From: Maylandia zebra
Lineage: Eukaryota > Chordata > Actinopteri > Cichliformes > Cichlidae
Direction: 5' to 3'
Assembly: GCF_041146795.1 (NCBI RefSeq)
Contig: NC_135184.1
Location: 8,980,967-9,044,966, forward strand
DNA: 64,000 bases
Positions within the stretch are counted from its first letter, which is position 1; every line of letters begins with the position of its first letter. The notes under the pieces were generated by a model. It did no database searches. It was not told where the DNA came from and worked only from the letters and a program-made list of their open reading frames with translations. Of the stretch, positions 12,250 through 25,800 are shown piece by piece. A program made the translations under genes and the position numbers.

Positions 12250-13115
12250 AGGGAATCTCTCTACTGCAACTAATGATTATTTTCATTTTCAACTAATCTG
12301 CCTGATTTTTCTTTAATTAGTCAATGATTATTTTAATAATTATTATCTCTGCTTCCTGTGGGCAAACCTCCTGTTCTAGGCTAAAGTATCTCACCTGCTC
12401 AAGTCTTCCCACCTGTGAATCACCCTGTTGTCTCATCCTACAGCAAGTTAAAATTATGACCCAGGAAACATGAATTTGAAAATAATCAAATGTAATTTTA
12501 ACATTACCATCAGGCTAAAAAATGAAATTAATCAAAATATTAGGTAATATAAATTAAAATGCTAGTAGTATTTAAACAAAAAAAAAAAAGTGAAAATAGG
12601 AAACTAAAAATGTGTATGAATGTGTGTGTGAATGTGTGTGTGAATGGGTGGATGACTGGATATGTAAAGCGCTTTGGGGTCCTTAGGGACTAGTAAAGCG
12701 CTATATAAATACAGACCATTTACCATTTAAAAATGGCTAAAATAAATAAAAATAAAGTGCTTAATGCCAATTAAACTGACGTCACAGCTCAAGGGTGTCG
12801 GTGCATTTTAGTTCTCGTGCACTGGAGTAATGCTCCGCTTTGCACAGTCTGCTTTTAATTTTGTGCGTTTTCTGTGAAATGCTTTTACATATTTTAAATT
12901 CCCCGCCTCCATTTTTTTCCCTCCTCCTGTTTTGCCGTTTGACTACGTTCTTCCTCGAGTGCAGTTTTGGCAGACGTTATTAGGCGGTACTGCTGCCCCC
13001 ATAGCTTCCTGTAATGTATTGCAGTTAGAAAAGCGCATTTATTACGTGGTTTTACAATATGACGCATCTTTATAGTTGATGTCATTCATTATGGAGACGA
13101 ATCTTTGCAGCCCTG
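12250..13115. mobile_element. hAT-like remnant carrying a SINE fragment
   Basis: The right edge (CTTTGCAGCCCTG) and the left edge (CTACTGCAACTAATGATTAT) resemble the CAGGGCTGCAA(C/A)-type ends of common fish hAT-derived repeats. A SINE 3' fragment lies inside at about 12640-12729. A clear 8-bp duplication was not found, so the borders are approximate. No transposase frame remains. Confidence 0.4.
12640..12729 (+). mobile_element. SINE 3' fragment
   Basis: GTAAAGCGCTTTGGGGTCCT followed by CTAGTAAAGCGCTATATAAA matches, in the opposite orientation, the left ends of the fuller SINE copies at 22992-23254 and 52771-53046. The tRNA-like head is missing. Confidence 0.65.
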
Positions 13116-14082
13116 CTCTCTTCCCCTGGGCCTGAGCATCCCCAGAACACGTGGCACAGGAGTTGCACACAGGGCTTTCTAGTCAGATGATTGAACTACT
13201 CAGTTGGCTCCCTAGGTGTGGAGGAGTAGGAGCTATACACTGAGTACCTCCCAAACTATCAAACCCCTCACCCAGTCTCTAAGGAAGAAGCCAACCACCT
13301 CTGCTTCCTCAGCGGGATCCTCCTAGTAATCCTTCCACCGCTCAATGTTGGCAGCAGACCATCCACACTATGCACCACCAAAGTGCCACTTTCCCCTCTG
13401 GCAGTTTCCAGAATCACTTTGACGCTGATGAAAATCCTTTTTTTTCCATTTCCTCGCCAACTCAACTACAACATCAGGTGTTTAAAATAGTAATTCTGGG
13501 TAGTCTACAGGTCAATAGTACATCTGCTGCAAAATATTAAGTACTCAGTACAGTTTTTTCTTTAACCTATTCTCAAGTTTATACAGTTCATACACTAAAT
13601 TCTTCGATAGTATAGGATACACTTTACTACTACACTTCTTTTTAAATGTTTTTTTAAGACAATCTGTTTGAATTCTTATTCAAAGTAAGGCCAACACGTT
13701 AAAACTGACAACAGAAGATATCACTTCTGCATGAACATTTCCTGCTCTTTTGTGTGTTAGCGAGGCGAGACTCAGCTTTTCCTGTGAAAAAACATGCCCT
13801 TTTAGATGCATATTGAAGTACTAGTACTTTTTTGTGCACTTACATTTAAAACTGTTTCCTTAACAATTATTTCAGTTCTTTCCAACAATTATTAACTGGT
13901 GCCAAAGGGCTCTGAGAGGAAATTATAGAGGAGATGTTTTTGTGTTTGTTTTTGCACTGACAGTCTGTGACAAGGAAACAAAGTTGTGAAAAGAGGTGGG
14001 CTTTGTGGGTTCCATCATTGCTGTAAACAGAAGTAACACACTGATGGCTTTGATGGTGTTGCATTAAGCTTAAGACTATACA

Positions 14083-16515
14083 ATGTTTTTCTTGGTGGTA
14101 CTGGCGCTGCTGTTCTGCACTGAGGCACAAGGTATGAAAAGATATCTGCCTGATCATTTACACACAAAGCAATGAGACATGTTTTGTTGCTGGTGTGTTA
14201 TTTCCTGTTACGTTTTGTTTTATTGTGATCAGCAAACTGAACACCAGGAACAACAGTGGCAAACAGGAAAAGAGCAAACCTTTTATTTTATAGTAGTTGT
14301 TATTTTTTGATTAGTAATGAATATGTGTCATCTGTAATCGTGTAAGATTCTATTAGAGCAGTATGGAAGAGGAGGTTAGTAGCACGAGTGGCTTTGTTTA
14401 ATATTAAAGTCTTAAAGTACATCGTGATTGCATTCGATGTGCTTCTTTAGGAGTCTGAAGACGATTTGTCAAAGTAGTTAATGGAAGTAAAGGTTCTTAC
14501 CTGTTACTGCCAACAATAATGCCAAAGTAGTGTGCTATGAAGCAAGATTAATAGGTCAGTGAGGTGACCCAGAATTTTCAGTTTGAAAAGGTGGTTGTAT
14601 TTGTTCCTGGATATGTTCACTATGGTCACCTGCTCTCGAGCTCCTTATGTTCCAAGTTTTAGTTTGAAATCCTGGTGAAATGCCGTGTTTTCACTCATTC
14701 TAAAAATGTAATTTTCCGTATTCTCCTGGTGTGACGCAATATAGATTACAGATTCTCTACTGGAGTATGTTTTATTCATGAAACCTCGAGAAACGTATCC
14801 TGTTAACGCCACAAAAACAAGCCCTACTATAGTTACCATAGCACAAACAAAAATAATTTATATTAATTTGGTCATAATGAAAATATACTGTATGCCTCTG
14901 TCATTTTACACTGTTGGAGCTGGAACCAATATAGCACAGATTATACAAAAGTGATTTAAACACCTCTCATTAGGCTATTGGACAGCTCAATGGATCAAAG
15001 TTTCAGAACTCATTGAAGATAAATGGTGTGGTAGAATATATAATATTACTAATAATAACTAATGAATTCTCAAGACTCTCAAATCACAAAGCAACACTTT
15101 TAACAGACAGAATGTAGAAAAAGATCTTTATATTCCGACACATCTCATTAAAAAGTCATTTTTGTTCATGGTTTCATGAACAAAAAGGATTTTTGTGTAT
15201 TCTCAATTCATTGTGCATGTATTATTTCAAGCCTTTGTTTTCATTTTCATTACTGTATCTGATAAAAGTAAGGAATCACAGGTGAACATGACATGATTCT
15301 GACAACACATTTTTGTTTTTCTGTTCTTTTAGGCCTCCAAAACGTGTTTCTCCTTCATGGAAGTGATTTACACCTAGATGTAAAGAAATCTGTTGTACTT
15401 GACAAAAAGACTGACTTTTTCTGGAAGTATAATATTACTAATTATGTTGGCAAAATTAGTTATAATAAAGAAGCAATATTGTTTGACAGTTATGAAGGAA
15501 GAGCTGAGGTCTTTGGACGAAATTTCTCTTTGGTATTAAAGAATGTAAAACACAGCGACTGTGGAGATTATGCTGCAGTTGTGGTTGGAGGACAAGAGCA
15601 AAGTATAGCTGAATACAAGGTCATAGTCCAAGGTACGTTTCTCTTGCCAGCACAATTTTTAAATGTTAATACATCAGAAACATCCATTCACAGTTTTTTT
15701 TATTCCCCAGATCCAGTATCTCGTGCTGAGCTGACAGTGGACCATCTTTCCAGCAGTTCAGACTCCTGTAACCTCACTGTGACCTGCAGCACAGTGGAGT
15801 TTAACATCAGCAGCATTTTTAGATGTGATGCCCAAAACTGCCTGCAAGTGGAAGAAAAGAGCTTAAACGTCTCAAAATATTTTTATTGTCTGATTGTTTA
15901 CTTGCAGCAAGATACCATCTTTTGTAATCATAGCAACAAAGTGAGCTGGAAAGCGAACAAGAAGGTGATCAAGCCGTACTGTGAAAGAAAATCAGGTAAG
16001 ACCATCAGTAAATTGTCCCCACCCGCAGATATGTCACCAAATGTGTTGGACTAACAACTTACTTTTGATGAACAAAAAGATATTTCTTCTGGTGAGATTA
16101 TTATTGAAGTCAAAACAAAAATGTAACATCTCACAATAATTGTTATTGGTCTGAGTAACTTATCTGTTTTCAAATCTGCTATTGCACAAGCTCAGTCACT
16201 GAAACTTTGCTATACATTTCCTTTATTTGGAAATAAAAAGTTTGGTCAGTTACAAAGTTCACAAACTGCTATTCACATTTTTTAGAGAAATTAGTGGTTT
16301 AGAACTTGGGCTCTGTTGTTGTTCAACGTTTGGATTAGCTGTTTGGATATGCTGTTTTCATTTTGTGAGAAATCTGTCTGTTTTCCTGTGTTGCAGGTTC
16401 AGATGGGATCTCCGTCTGTGTGGTGAAGACAGTCGTGTTCTCTGTCGGTCTGATTATCATGGTGATTGCTGTCATCAGTGTGCATCTCATGGAGAAGAAA
16501 AAGAAGCAAAAATAA
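14083..16515 (+). CDS. Gene B: CD2/SLAM-family-like Ig receptor, short tail with membrane lysine
   Basis: Four exons are predicted: signal 14083-14131 (MFFLVVLALLFCTEAQG), V-like Ig 15333-15632, C2-like Ig 15711-15995, and membrane plus tail 16397-16515. The joined product is 250 aa with phase-1 junctions throughout. Layout and tail match gene A: the membrane segment opens with VCVVKTVVF (Lys222) and ends MEKKKKQK with no tyrosine motif. The V domain has DCGDY where every paralogue has DSGDY, adding a cysteine. The C2 domain has the six shared cysteines plus a seventh (YFYC) near the place of the extra one in A. It is compact (2.4 kb) and its 3' flank resembles that of A, so A and B are tandem duplicates. 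The product is probably a leukocyte surface receptor that signals through a partner; that role is inferred. Confidence 0.87.
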
Positions 16516-16884
16516 ACCTTTCTAATGTATATAAAGCTCAGTCTTATGTAGAAAACTTCTGTGCTTGTTTGTTTTTTCACTTGTAGCAGCTTTGGTTAAA
16601 AAATAAATCCCTGTTTCTTTATCTTATACAATGGAAACACAAAATTGTGCATAAGAAATGCAACAAAGCACTCAAGCCAACATCATACGGTACATTTAAA
16701 GACAAGAAAACATTCATGATTATTTATTAGTTAAACCCATCATGAAAATGTTTGAGGATTTGCTCCTGGGGCAAATGTGTTTCTTAAACCTCACCAGAAG
16801 AGGGCAGTGTGTTACTTTTGAGCTGGTCTGCCCACCTGTCCAACACGATTACCAAGTGATTGAATTCCTCTGTGCAATTTCACA

Positions 16885-17520
16885 ATGCAAGAAATGAAGG
16901 CCATCACCTCCCCGTGCAAAGACCAAAACATTAACATATTACCAGCTGACGAAGGGAGGTGCACTGTTGTATTCAGCTCAGCTGATTATCTTCCCACGAT
17001 TACTACACTCCTCAGTGACAATACCTATGAGACCCCACAAGCATTAACTTGCATAAGAAAGCCATTGACTGCTCTAAGTATAACCATCTGTACCCAGGGG
17101 ATGCTATAGCCTGTGTATACGGACTTATAAAGATCCAGAAAGAAGGAGTCCTACTCAGACTCATCATTAGCAGTATAAACTCAGCCACCAACAACATTTC
17201 CTAGCACCGCGCCACTATCAGAGCTAGGATGTTTTCCCTCCAATCAGATTTGCTGTTAGAACTCTGCCTTTACACCACTTATTTTAAATACAACAAGGGT
17301 TTTCACTGACAAAAGTGCCACTCATTGTAAGTAGCCTTGACACGGAGGAAGTGAAAGTAAATCTTTGGGCTCTTTCACAGTGACAGCACCTAGCCACCGG
17401 TACAGATGTGGAGGAAACCTGGGTTAAAACCAAAACCCAAGAAGTAGAAGCCTTCGCTGTTCACATCAACTCAGTGGATAGAAACATGAAATTCACCAGG
17501 GAAAATAGAAGGGAGAACTG
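16885..17520 (+). mobile_element. Penelope-like reverse transcriptase remnant
   Basis: The translated pieces (LPADEGRCTVVFSSADYL, then YGLIKIQKEGVLLRLIISSI in another frame, then an AVHINSVDRNMKFTRE-like stretch) follow the order of Penelope-like reverse transcriptases, whose usual forms are KPADKGGAVVV and GLPKIHKPGIPLRPIVSSI. The copy is broken in several places and lacks both ends. A related copy is at 55861-56375. It lies between the convergent genes B and C. Confidence 0.65.
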
Positions 17521-17689
17521 TTTGCCTTTTGATCAGTATGTTAAATGAGTAGTAAAAGAGACTGTTCTAATGTCTGAACTTTGTGTGTCTGTGTGTACAT
17601 GATCAGGAAAGGACTGAGGCAGCAAACTGAACCACAACTTCTTTGGGGTATACTGTAGTTCTTAACAGCCACAAACTAAACCTTGCGTG

Positions 17690-18080
17690 AAATGTGATAA
17701 ACGTGATATATGCATTTAATATTTACTTTCTGAACTATAGTAATAATCTTTTGTTCATCTCCTTCAGTTGTAAGGAGTTAGCATGTAGATGTAACAACCA
17801 ATGTTATAATATACTGCATATACTGTTTCATACAGCATGCAGGGTGTGTTGCATTTACGTTTTACAATCTGTCTTTAAAGGAAGTTCAGTCAAGCAGAGA
17901 CTTCCTGTCTGCATAAAGTTGGGTTCAAATACACCTACACATCTCTCTGTTTGACGTTTCACTTTGTGCTTGCTGTTGTGCTTGTATGTAGAGTGCAGTA
18001 CAAATACTTGTTACTCCCGTAACAGTCATTATTGCACATGATTCTGCTTGAAGTCACTACCATGATTTTACAACAATATA
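17690..18080 (+). repeat. Segment duplicated at 26755-27110
   Basis: Shares with 26755-27110 the blocks TTGTAAGGAGT, GAGGAAGTTCAGTCAAGC or its variant, TTTGTGCTTG and GAGTGCAGTACAAA in the same order and orientation. The ETS-like AGGAAGT and ACTTCCT words are also found upstream of genes C and E, so this may be an old receptor 5' region. No complete signal exon remains. Confidence 0.5.
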
Positions 18081-19301
18081 TCTGTGATAATTTATTGGGT
18101 CAAGGTTGCCCTCTCTCACAACGAGTCGATAAATACCAGCCGCACTGCTAACTTTGTCAATTAATCAGAGAGTGCCAGAGGAGGGTTGCTGAGTAGAGTG
18201 CTTTTTGTTCTTGAGGAGGCGGAGGAAACAGACATAAAGAGAGTGAACGAAACTTAGTAGAAGGAATCAGCAACAGATACTGTGTTTGCAGAAAACAACG
18301 GTTCCATTTTTAGATCTGATTCTTGAAAATCAAAAAGCCAATCAGGTAAAAAGACTTGAAATGTTTATGAAAATATGAAGTTCTAACTTCACAACAGACA
18401 ATGACAGAAATCCTTTAAATAAGATGAGTTTTTCTTGACTTTTTTTGGTACAAGTATATTCTTGTACAAGAGAAATAAAGAGAAACTCAGACTTCATGAA
18501 ACAACTGACATCAGTATTGTAAAATATCTCAGTTTGGCTGGTAAAAGGCCAAACATGTAATTCCAATATATTTGACAATAAAAACATTATCTTTAAATGA
18601 TGAACATGGTATTTTTCACCACTAATCAGTTTCAAAATGTTCTTCCGGATAAATTAATTGAAACATTTCTCATAATTTGTTCTTGTAAAACCTCTTCAAA
18701 AGCAAAACATGTTTTTTGTTAATGTCTACTTTACATTTGACTTTTACGAAAACAATTTAGTTCCCTGGTACAACAGCTAAATTAAAAAAAAAAAAAACAT
18801 GAAGGCAATGAAAACCTTTTTTCTGTCTTATGTACTTTTAGCTTTGGGTGTATGTGTGTAATTCACTATGACCTTTGAGGACAAAGGCATTCAGTCTGAG
18901 TCGTAAAAAAGGAAGAGATCTGATCTTTTGGACATGTCATCTTTATCAAGAAACTAAATGTACCGACTGGCAGTAGCATGTACTCATGAGGGTAAATATG
19001 GGGAAACTCCATTAGACATGTGACATTTGGTCAGAACAACCAGACAGATTCTTATTATATACACTTATTTAGAATTTAATTTTGAAAATTCCAGTAGAAA
19101 AATGTTTAAGATTTCTTTGTATACCTCCAGACTTTATTCTTGTTTTGCTGACTTCCCATGCCTTTCTTTCTGTAATAAATATAAATTACAAAGAAAGTTT
19201 TTCTGTTGCAGCTGTTCCACAACAAACCTAAGGTGGCTGTTAACTAACAAAGTCTTCCTAATGAGGAATTGATTTAATACATTTCTCCATAAAGTTTAGA
19301 T

Positions 19302-19499
19302 CAGGGATTTTGAACAGATCTTACAGTGTTGGCCACATCCAGCCCACTTTGATAAGTGTGCCAAACCAATTCATTTTAGTTTATATAACGCCATGGCAAA
19401 ACAACTGAAATATATTCGACAGTCCAAAATTTATGCCCTCCTTCACATTTTTAAAAGCTCCCAGTGGGCTGGATTGGAGTCTTATATTTCACACCCCTG
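19302..19499. mobile_element. 198-bp hAT-like MITE
   Basis: Starts CAGGGATTTTGAAC and ends TTTCACACCCCTG. Exact 8-bp duplications GTTTAGAT flank it (19294-19301 and 19500-19507), which is the signature of hAT insertion. It has no coding capacity. Confidence 0.75.
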
Positions 19500-19876
19500 G
19501 TTTAGATCTATAAAAAGAAAACTTGAAATGTATTAACTTTAAGTATTATTTATAGTCTGCAACACATAAAAAATAACAATAATTATTGATAAAGATTATA
19601 TGCACTACATTATTCAGGAAAACTTCAAAAAACAAGAAAAAGAAAAAGAGATTCAAGCATATAGCTCTAAAAACAAAATATTGTACTTCACAGTAAGCCA
19701 TCACCATCTAAAACACAAAAATATTACTACAAAAAAGGATAATGTTTGAAAACATTAAGAAAATATTCAGTTCATTTGTGTTTTAAACAGGTGATAAATG
19801 TGATCCAACATGTCCTCTGTGCCAACATTTTAGAAAAAAGAAAAGCAGAGTTCAAGTGTTCATAGTTCATATGTGT

Positions 19877-22800
19877 TTAGCCTTGTGAATTTATACTGCT
19901 GATGTTCTCCAGCTCTGTTTGTTGGGCAGTGACTCTGGGCCTGGTGGCTCTGGTAACCTGAGCATACACCGTCTCTGGCTGTGGAATCTTTTTGGACTTC
20001 GTGGATTCTGTTTTAGGGTGAAACTCCACGAGGGCATAAGTAGATGTTGGGGAAAGACTCGAGGCATCTCCTGGAACATTCTCATTTCGAGTTTGGCCTG
20101 GAGGATGCTCCTAGAAACAAATCCAAAGTGTTTTGTTAAAAAACAAACAAACTGGGTGGAGCAGTGAAGAAAGAAGATGGAGGTTGATTTTGGGCAGGCG
20201 CATAAAACTAGTGTGTTAGCTCATACGTAGACTCATTAAACTATTCTGAATTTGAAGTGAATTTAAAATAAAGCTGAATCACACATTTTCTTTCTTTTTT
20301 CTCTTAAGAAAAAGTGTTCACTTACTTGAGCAGCCTCATACAGTTGATTTTCCTGGTTCCTTCGTTTACCTGCAAGCCAGTCACAGTAAATACAGATTTA
20401 CTTACAGCACATATCTTCCACCAGAACGTCTAAATTCCTCACTGGAAATAACATTGACTCCAGATCAGTTCATGTTAGCTACAGAGAACTAATACACCCC
20501 TGTCCTGTTATCATACAGTGAACTGATCAGTCTGTAAATAAATAAATAAAATCATCGATCTTTATTGGTCAAAATGAATTTCCTTTTTTTTAAAAATAAC
20601 TTTCACCCTTAGAAAATATATTTACTGTTAATGCTTGGTGCTATTCTAGATGCAGCAGTCTTAATGTCATGTATCTCTCCTATAATATTGGTGAAGAGGT
20701 GAGGTTTAGTGGGGTTTCATGTATTATAATATTACTCATTACTGTAGTCACGAACAACAAACTGGTTAAGGGCCTGTAGTAACTGTGGTCCCTTCTTTTT
20801 CCACAGTTATGTCTCGGACATGTTAATAGAAGGCAGCAATTAACAACCAACAATTAATTATTTAAAAAAATATTTAAACTATTTAATGCTATTTAACCAG
20901 GTGGGATTAGCAGTATTATTTTTTTCTTGAGAGAACTGCAGACGCTGCATCGATAAACACAGATGCAAGACAGCAAAAAAAGGGAGCTGTCTGCAGGGGT
21001 GTTTTGTTGTTTGTTTTTTAAAAGAGTAGTTTTAATTAATTACTGGTCAAAACTTGTTTCATGCAGTACTTGTATCCAATCCAATGTTCTGATGATGTGG
21101 GTGGAGCTCAGACAGCTCCACAACACACAACAACTGGAAACCAGGTGAGATACAGATAATGTGATATTCAAAGCCAACACTTTGAACTGATCCCAGTTGG
21201 GTTTTAGGGCAAAAGGCACAAAATATTTTCTGTCACATATTTGTCCAAGCAGAGTTGGCTTGAATGCTGCACTTCACAGAGTAATGTGAATGTTTAAATA
21301 AACAGCAGCAACAAAAGTGGCAAAGTGGCTTCACATCTAGGAAAAAATACACTAAAAATCAGAGCTTTTAACTGCTCATTCTTTAGCCGGTACCAAATAT
21401 TTAGGTAACAGGTCGCATTATTAGATTTCAGTTGTGTCTGTTTTTTTGTTGTTTTATGTGTATACGTGTGTTTTTGTGGTGGTTTTTCTCTCAGCCAAAT
21501 TCAAATTTCTTATCCCAGTGGGATTAAATTCAACCCTACAATTCAGTCCAATTACAGTTTTACCCTCCTGTGAACAGTGTTGGGGAGTAACAGAATACAT
21601 GTAACGGCGTATCGTATTTAAAATATAAAATATGAGTAACTGCATTCCATTGCAGCTACCGCTTATTAGAATACAGTTACTTTGTTGAAATAAATGGATT
21701 ACACAGCGGTCTTTTCCCGTTTCATATGTTAGGCTATCCCCTCTCTAATCTTGGTAAATCCACACATTGCAGGAAATCCAAACAAAACATGCAATAAGAG
21801 GCTCTAATATAAGCGTCCTGTTAATGTTGGTGGTGTCAGTTACATGGTGGACCTGAAGCCAGGAAAACAGAGCCAGCAGTGCACGGGCAGGAATGCATTT
21901 CTTACTTGGAAATTTCACTTCACATTTAAAGAAGAATGGGACTGACTCTGTTTGCTATCAGCCAAGCTACTCTCAGCATCAAAAGACTATTAATGAAGGC
22001 TGCATTACAACCTGCTAGCTGCAAATAACCATGTGCAGTTCTGAAAGCAGAAAGAAAGAAAACATATTACTGATACAGAAATAGTTTTCTATACAAGATC
22101 ACTGCAAAAAGTGCAGCCTTACCTAATGTCCACCCTAGTGTTACTCATTTTATATTAAGGTTTAAAAATCTAGTTGGCATTGCTTTCAGAACTGCACATG
22201 GTTATTTGCTGCTAACAGGTTGTTAATGCTATCCATCAAATCTAACAGTCTGCGGTCTATGAACTAACCTCAGCTAACGCCAGTTAAAAATGTTAGCTCG
22301 GTGGTGATTAACCTTCAGCGATAGTAATAAATCACACAGCTATAGTACATTCATGTAGTTGTAAAAAGCATGATAATATATCAAGTAATCCAAAGTATTC
22401 CGAATACGTTACTCTCATTGAGTAACTTAACAGAATACGTTACAAAATACATTTTTGGCCATGTATTCTGTAATCTATAGTGGAATACATTTTAAAAGTA
22501 ATCTCCCCAGCACTGCCTGTGAATGTGCATTACTTACCTAACATTTTAAAGCAGTTGTATGTTTTAGTTCAAATGTAGCAGCAACTCGGTGCTTTATTTC
22601 TAATTTTATTTCCTCCAGCCTATATTGCCTTACTGAGGGACACCATTTTTTTAGACTCATTTTCGCTGTGAGGATCCACGAAGCTTTGAATACAATTCAT
22701 TCACGAAAGTAATCTAGACAGGATAATTTGGATACATAGATTTTAAACCTTACAGCTGATTTGATTGCTAATCTTTGCTCATTTGTTCATAAGTGTGAAA

Positions 22801-25800
22801 TTGGGGGAAATTTGAGAACCAATGTGTCACCTAATTGAACACTTTTTGAAGAGGTGAGGTTAACTTAAACAGACATTCTGAATGAAAATTACATTCACAT
22901 TTAAAAATGCCTTACAAAGCAGATCCATACTATTGTACCAAATTTGGGCTTGACTTTCTTTGTTTTCATGGAGTATTTTTATGTATATTAAAATGGTAAA
23001 TGGCCTGTACTTGCATAGCGCCCTAAGGACCCTAAGGCACTTTACACAGCCAGTCATCCACCCATTCACACACTGGTGATGGGAGGCTACATTGTAGCCA
23101 CAGCCACCCTGGGGCACACTGGCAGAGGCAAGGCTGCCGAGCACTGGCGCTGGTGAAGTGTCTTGCCCAAGGACACAACGACCGAGACCGGGGCTCGAAC
23201 CGGCAACCTTCCGATTACAAGGCGAGCTCCCAACTCTTGAGCCACGATCGCCCCATTAAGTGCATACTTACATATTATATTAGATTTCAGTGTACTTAAA
23301 GTAGCAACAATTCTTATTTGACTGTTTTTGCTGAAAAAAACAAATTGCGACTCACGTTTTGCGACAATGCAAATGATGACAATGATGAAAATGAAACCAC
23401 AGAGGCCACCAGCAGCTGCGATAATTATGTTTGCACTTGAAACTGTAAAGAAAACAAAATATTACATCACAAACAATCTGACGAGAATCTGTCATTTTAA
23501 ATTTGCAGTTATTTCAGTAATGGCAGAATCATCACACCAGAAGCACAAACACTTTGTGTTAAATCTCAAAAGGTTTTGGACTACCAATCAAAATTCACCA
23601 ACCAAAGGTGATTAGATTTAGAAATTTTCATACACTTCTATGACTGTTAATGGAAAGCTGCAAATCCTTTTTAGATCTTCACCTTGGTTAACGGCATGTC
23701 TGTGGTGAGAATGACTGGACAGAAACCAGGAATTTACGAACTAGAATGGAACACAGGACACACGGTGAGTGAGAGAGACTGAAACAAGGAACAGAGGGAC
23801 ACTCAGCTGACATAATCACAGATGAATGAGACAAGGGGAGCAAAACTGAACATTTAGCACACAGGAAACAGGACACAGGCTATAAAACAGCAAATGACCA
23901 ACACTGAGACATGGATTAAGATATACAATACAAAGAAAGGTAAACAAACACAGATTTGGCTGAACTAGACAAAAAAAATACATGGGAAGGAAGACAAATC
24001 AGGGATAAAGAAACCAGACTGGTGTTTTCTAGTGTTTTGAGAGTTTAATACCTTCTATTTCAACAGAAAAACATGAATAGATCAATATAAAGCGATGAAG
24101 TCTTTAAAGATCAAAAATTTGTTTTATTTCTTTGTTCTGCTGCATAAACTCTTTAAATTGGTATGATTTAAATCAGTCATTCATGTCTTTACGGCATTTA
24201 AACTTACCTGTCCTTGTATCACAGTAATGTTTAGTCTTACTGTCTGTCCAGCTGACTTTATTGCTGTGATTACAGATGATGAAGTCTCCATGCAGGTAAA
24301 CAATTAAAGACGAATAATAATCTGGGGTTTTCAAACTGTTTTCTTCCACCTGAGAGCAGTTTTGGGCATCACATGTGAAAATGCTGCTGATTTGAGAATC
24401 CACTGTGCTGCAGTTCACAGTGAGGCTACAGGAGTCTGAACTGCCAGACACAGAGTCCACTGTCAGGTTAACTGGAGAAACTGCATCTGAAGAGTAACAG
24501 GCATAAAGAGATTTAAAACAGGTCTATGTTGAATCACCATTTCAAAAAGATAATGAAAACAGAAACCTACCTTGGACTATGACCTTGTATTCAGCTACCT
24601 TTTGGTCTTCACCGCTAACCATGAATGCAGTATAATCTCCACTGTCATTGTGTTGCACATTCTTTAATAACAAAGAGTAATTTTGCCTGAAGAGCTCAGC
24701 CCTTCCTTCATATTTGTCAAACACAACTGGATCATTATTCAAACCACATTTAGCTATATTGTTAGTTTCATTAACTTTCCAGATCAATTCAGTTTTTTTG
24801 TCTAGTACAACAGATTTCTCTACATCCAGGTGTAAGTCCTTTCCACGGAGGAGAAACACATGTCGGAGCCCTAAAAGAAAAACAACAAACCTGATGTCAG
24901 AATCATCTTATTAACATGCAACTGGAACTCCTTAAATTAAATACAGTAGATATTTTTTCAGAATTTTTTTCTTAACTATTTTTATTATTGTTTAGTCAAC
25001 ATAGTTACATCATCTGTTTATATTTATATGTTTATAATTAAAATTGTATTCAGCTGTAATAAAACACCCTTACATCAAAGATCTCTCATATTAATATAGA
25101 TTTGTGTGTAACTGCCAAAATGTTTGATTGTGGTTTTTCCTACTCCCTTCCCCAACCTGACTTGCGATCACATGTAGCACATGCTATGCCACACATCTTC
25201 CTTCAGTCACTGGTTGTCTAGGTTTCAAAACATTTACAACAATAAAATGTGGGCTTTCTCGTGAAAATCCTATTGGAAATTATGGCTTCCACCCAACTTT
25301 AGATGGTGCACCTCTAATATCTAGAGTTGTCAACATTTATGAAACTAACCAAACTAACCAGATACTTTTTTGTTTCAGGAAGCTTCTCTGCTTCCCTCCA
25401 TGAGAGGAAGAGGGAAGCTGCAACCCTCAAACCTGTACAGAATATGTCCAGCCAAATCAAAAATCACCAATGAAGGAATCAACCATTAAAAATGAAATGA
25501 AGACTGAGATAAAGTTATAAAACATTTTAAATCCTTACTCTTAGCCTTTCAGACCCTAAGTGTCTGCTTGAACATCAAACAGTATTTCTTGAAATGCTCT
25601 TATCTTTTTAAAAAATTATTATTTATCATTTGCATTTACAAAAATGAACTAGCGAGCACCGGGGACTTTTTTTCATTAAACTGGAAGTTTATCTGACAGT
25701 GCTGTGACTAAATTTAAAGAGGTGATTCAACTGTTATTTCCTTCAATAGACAAAAGCCCCACAGCTACTGAGCTGCTGATTTTCTTACATTTATCATTTG

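Noticed and set aside
16227-16586. 119-codon frame around the gene B membrane exon
   Set aside because: It runs in a different frame from the exon and has no acceptor; the spliced frame matches gene A.
22992-23254. tRNA-like sequence at 23160-23254
   Set aside because: The A and B box-like words belong to the head of a SINE, and the same head occurs at 52950-53046; not a functional tRNA gene.
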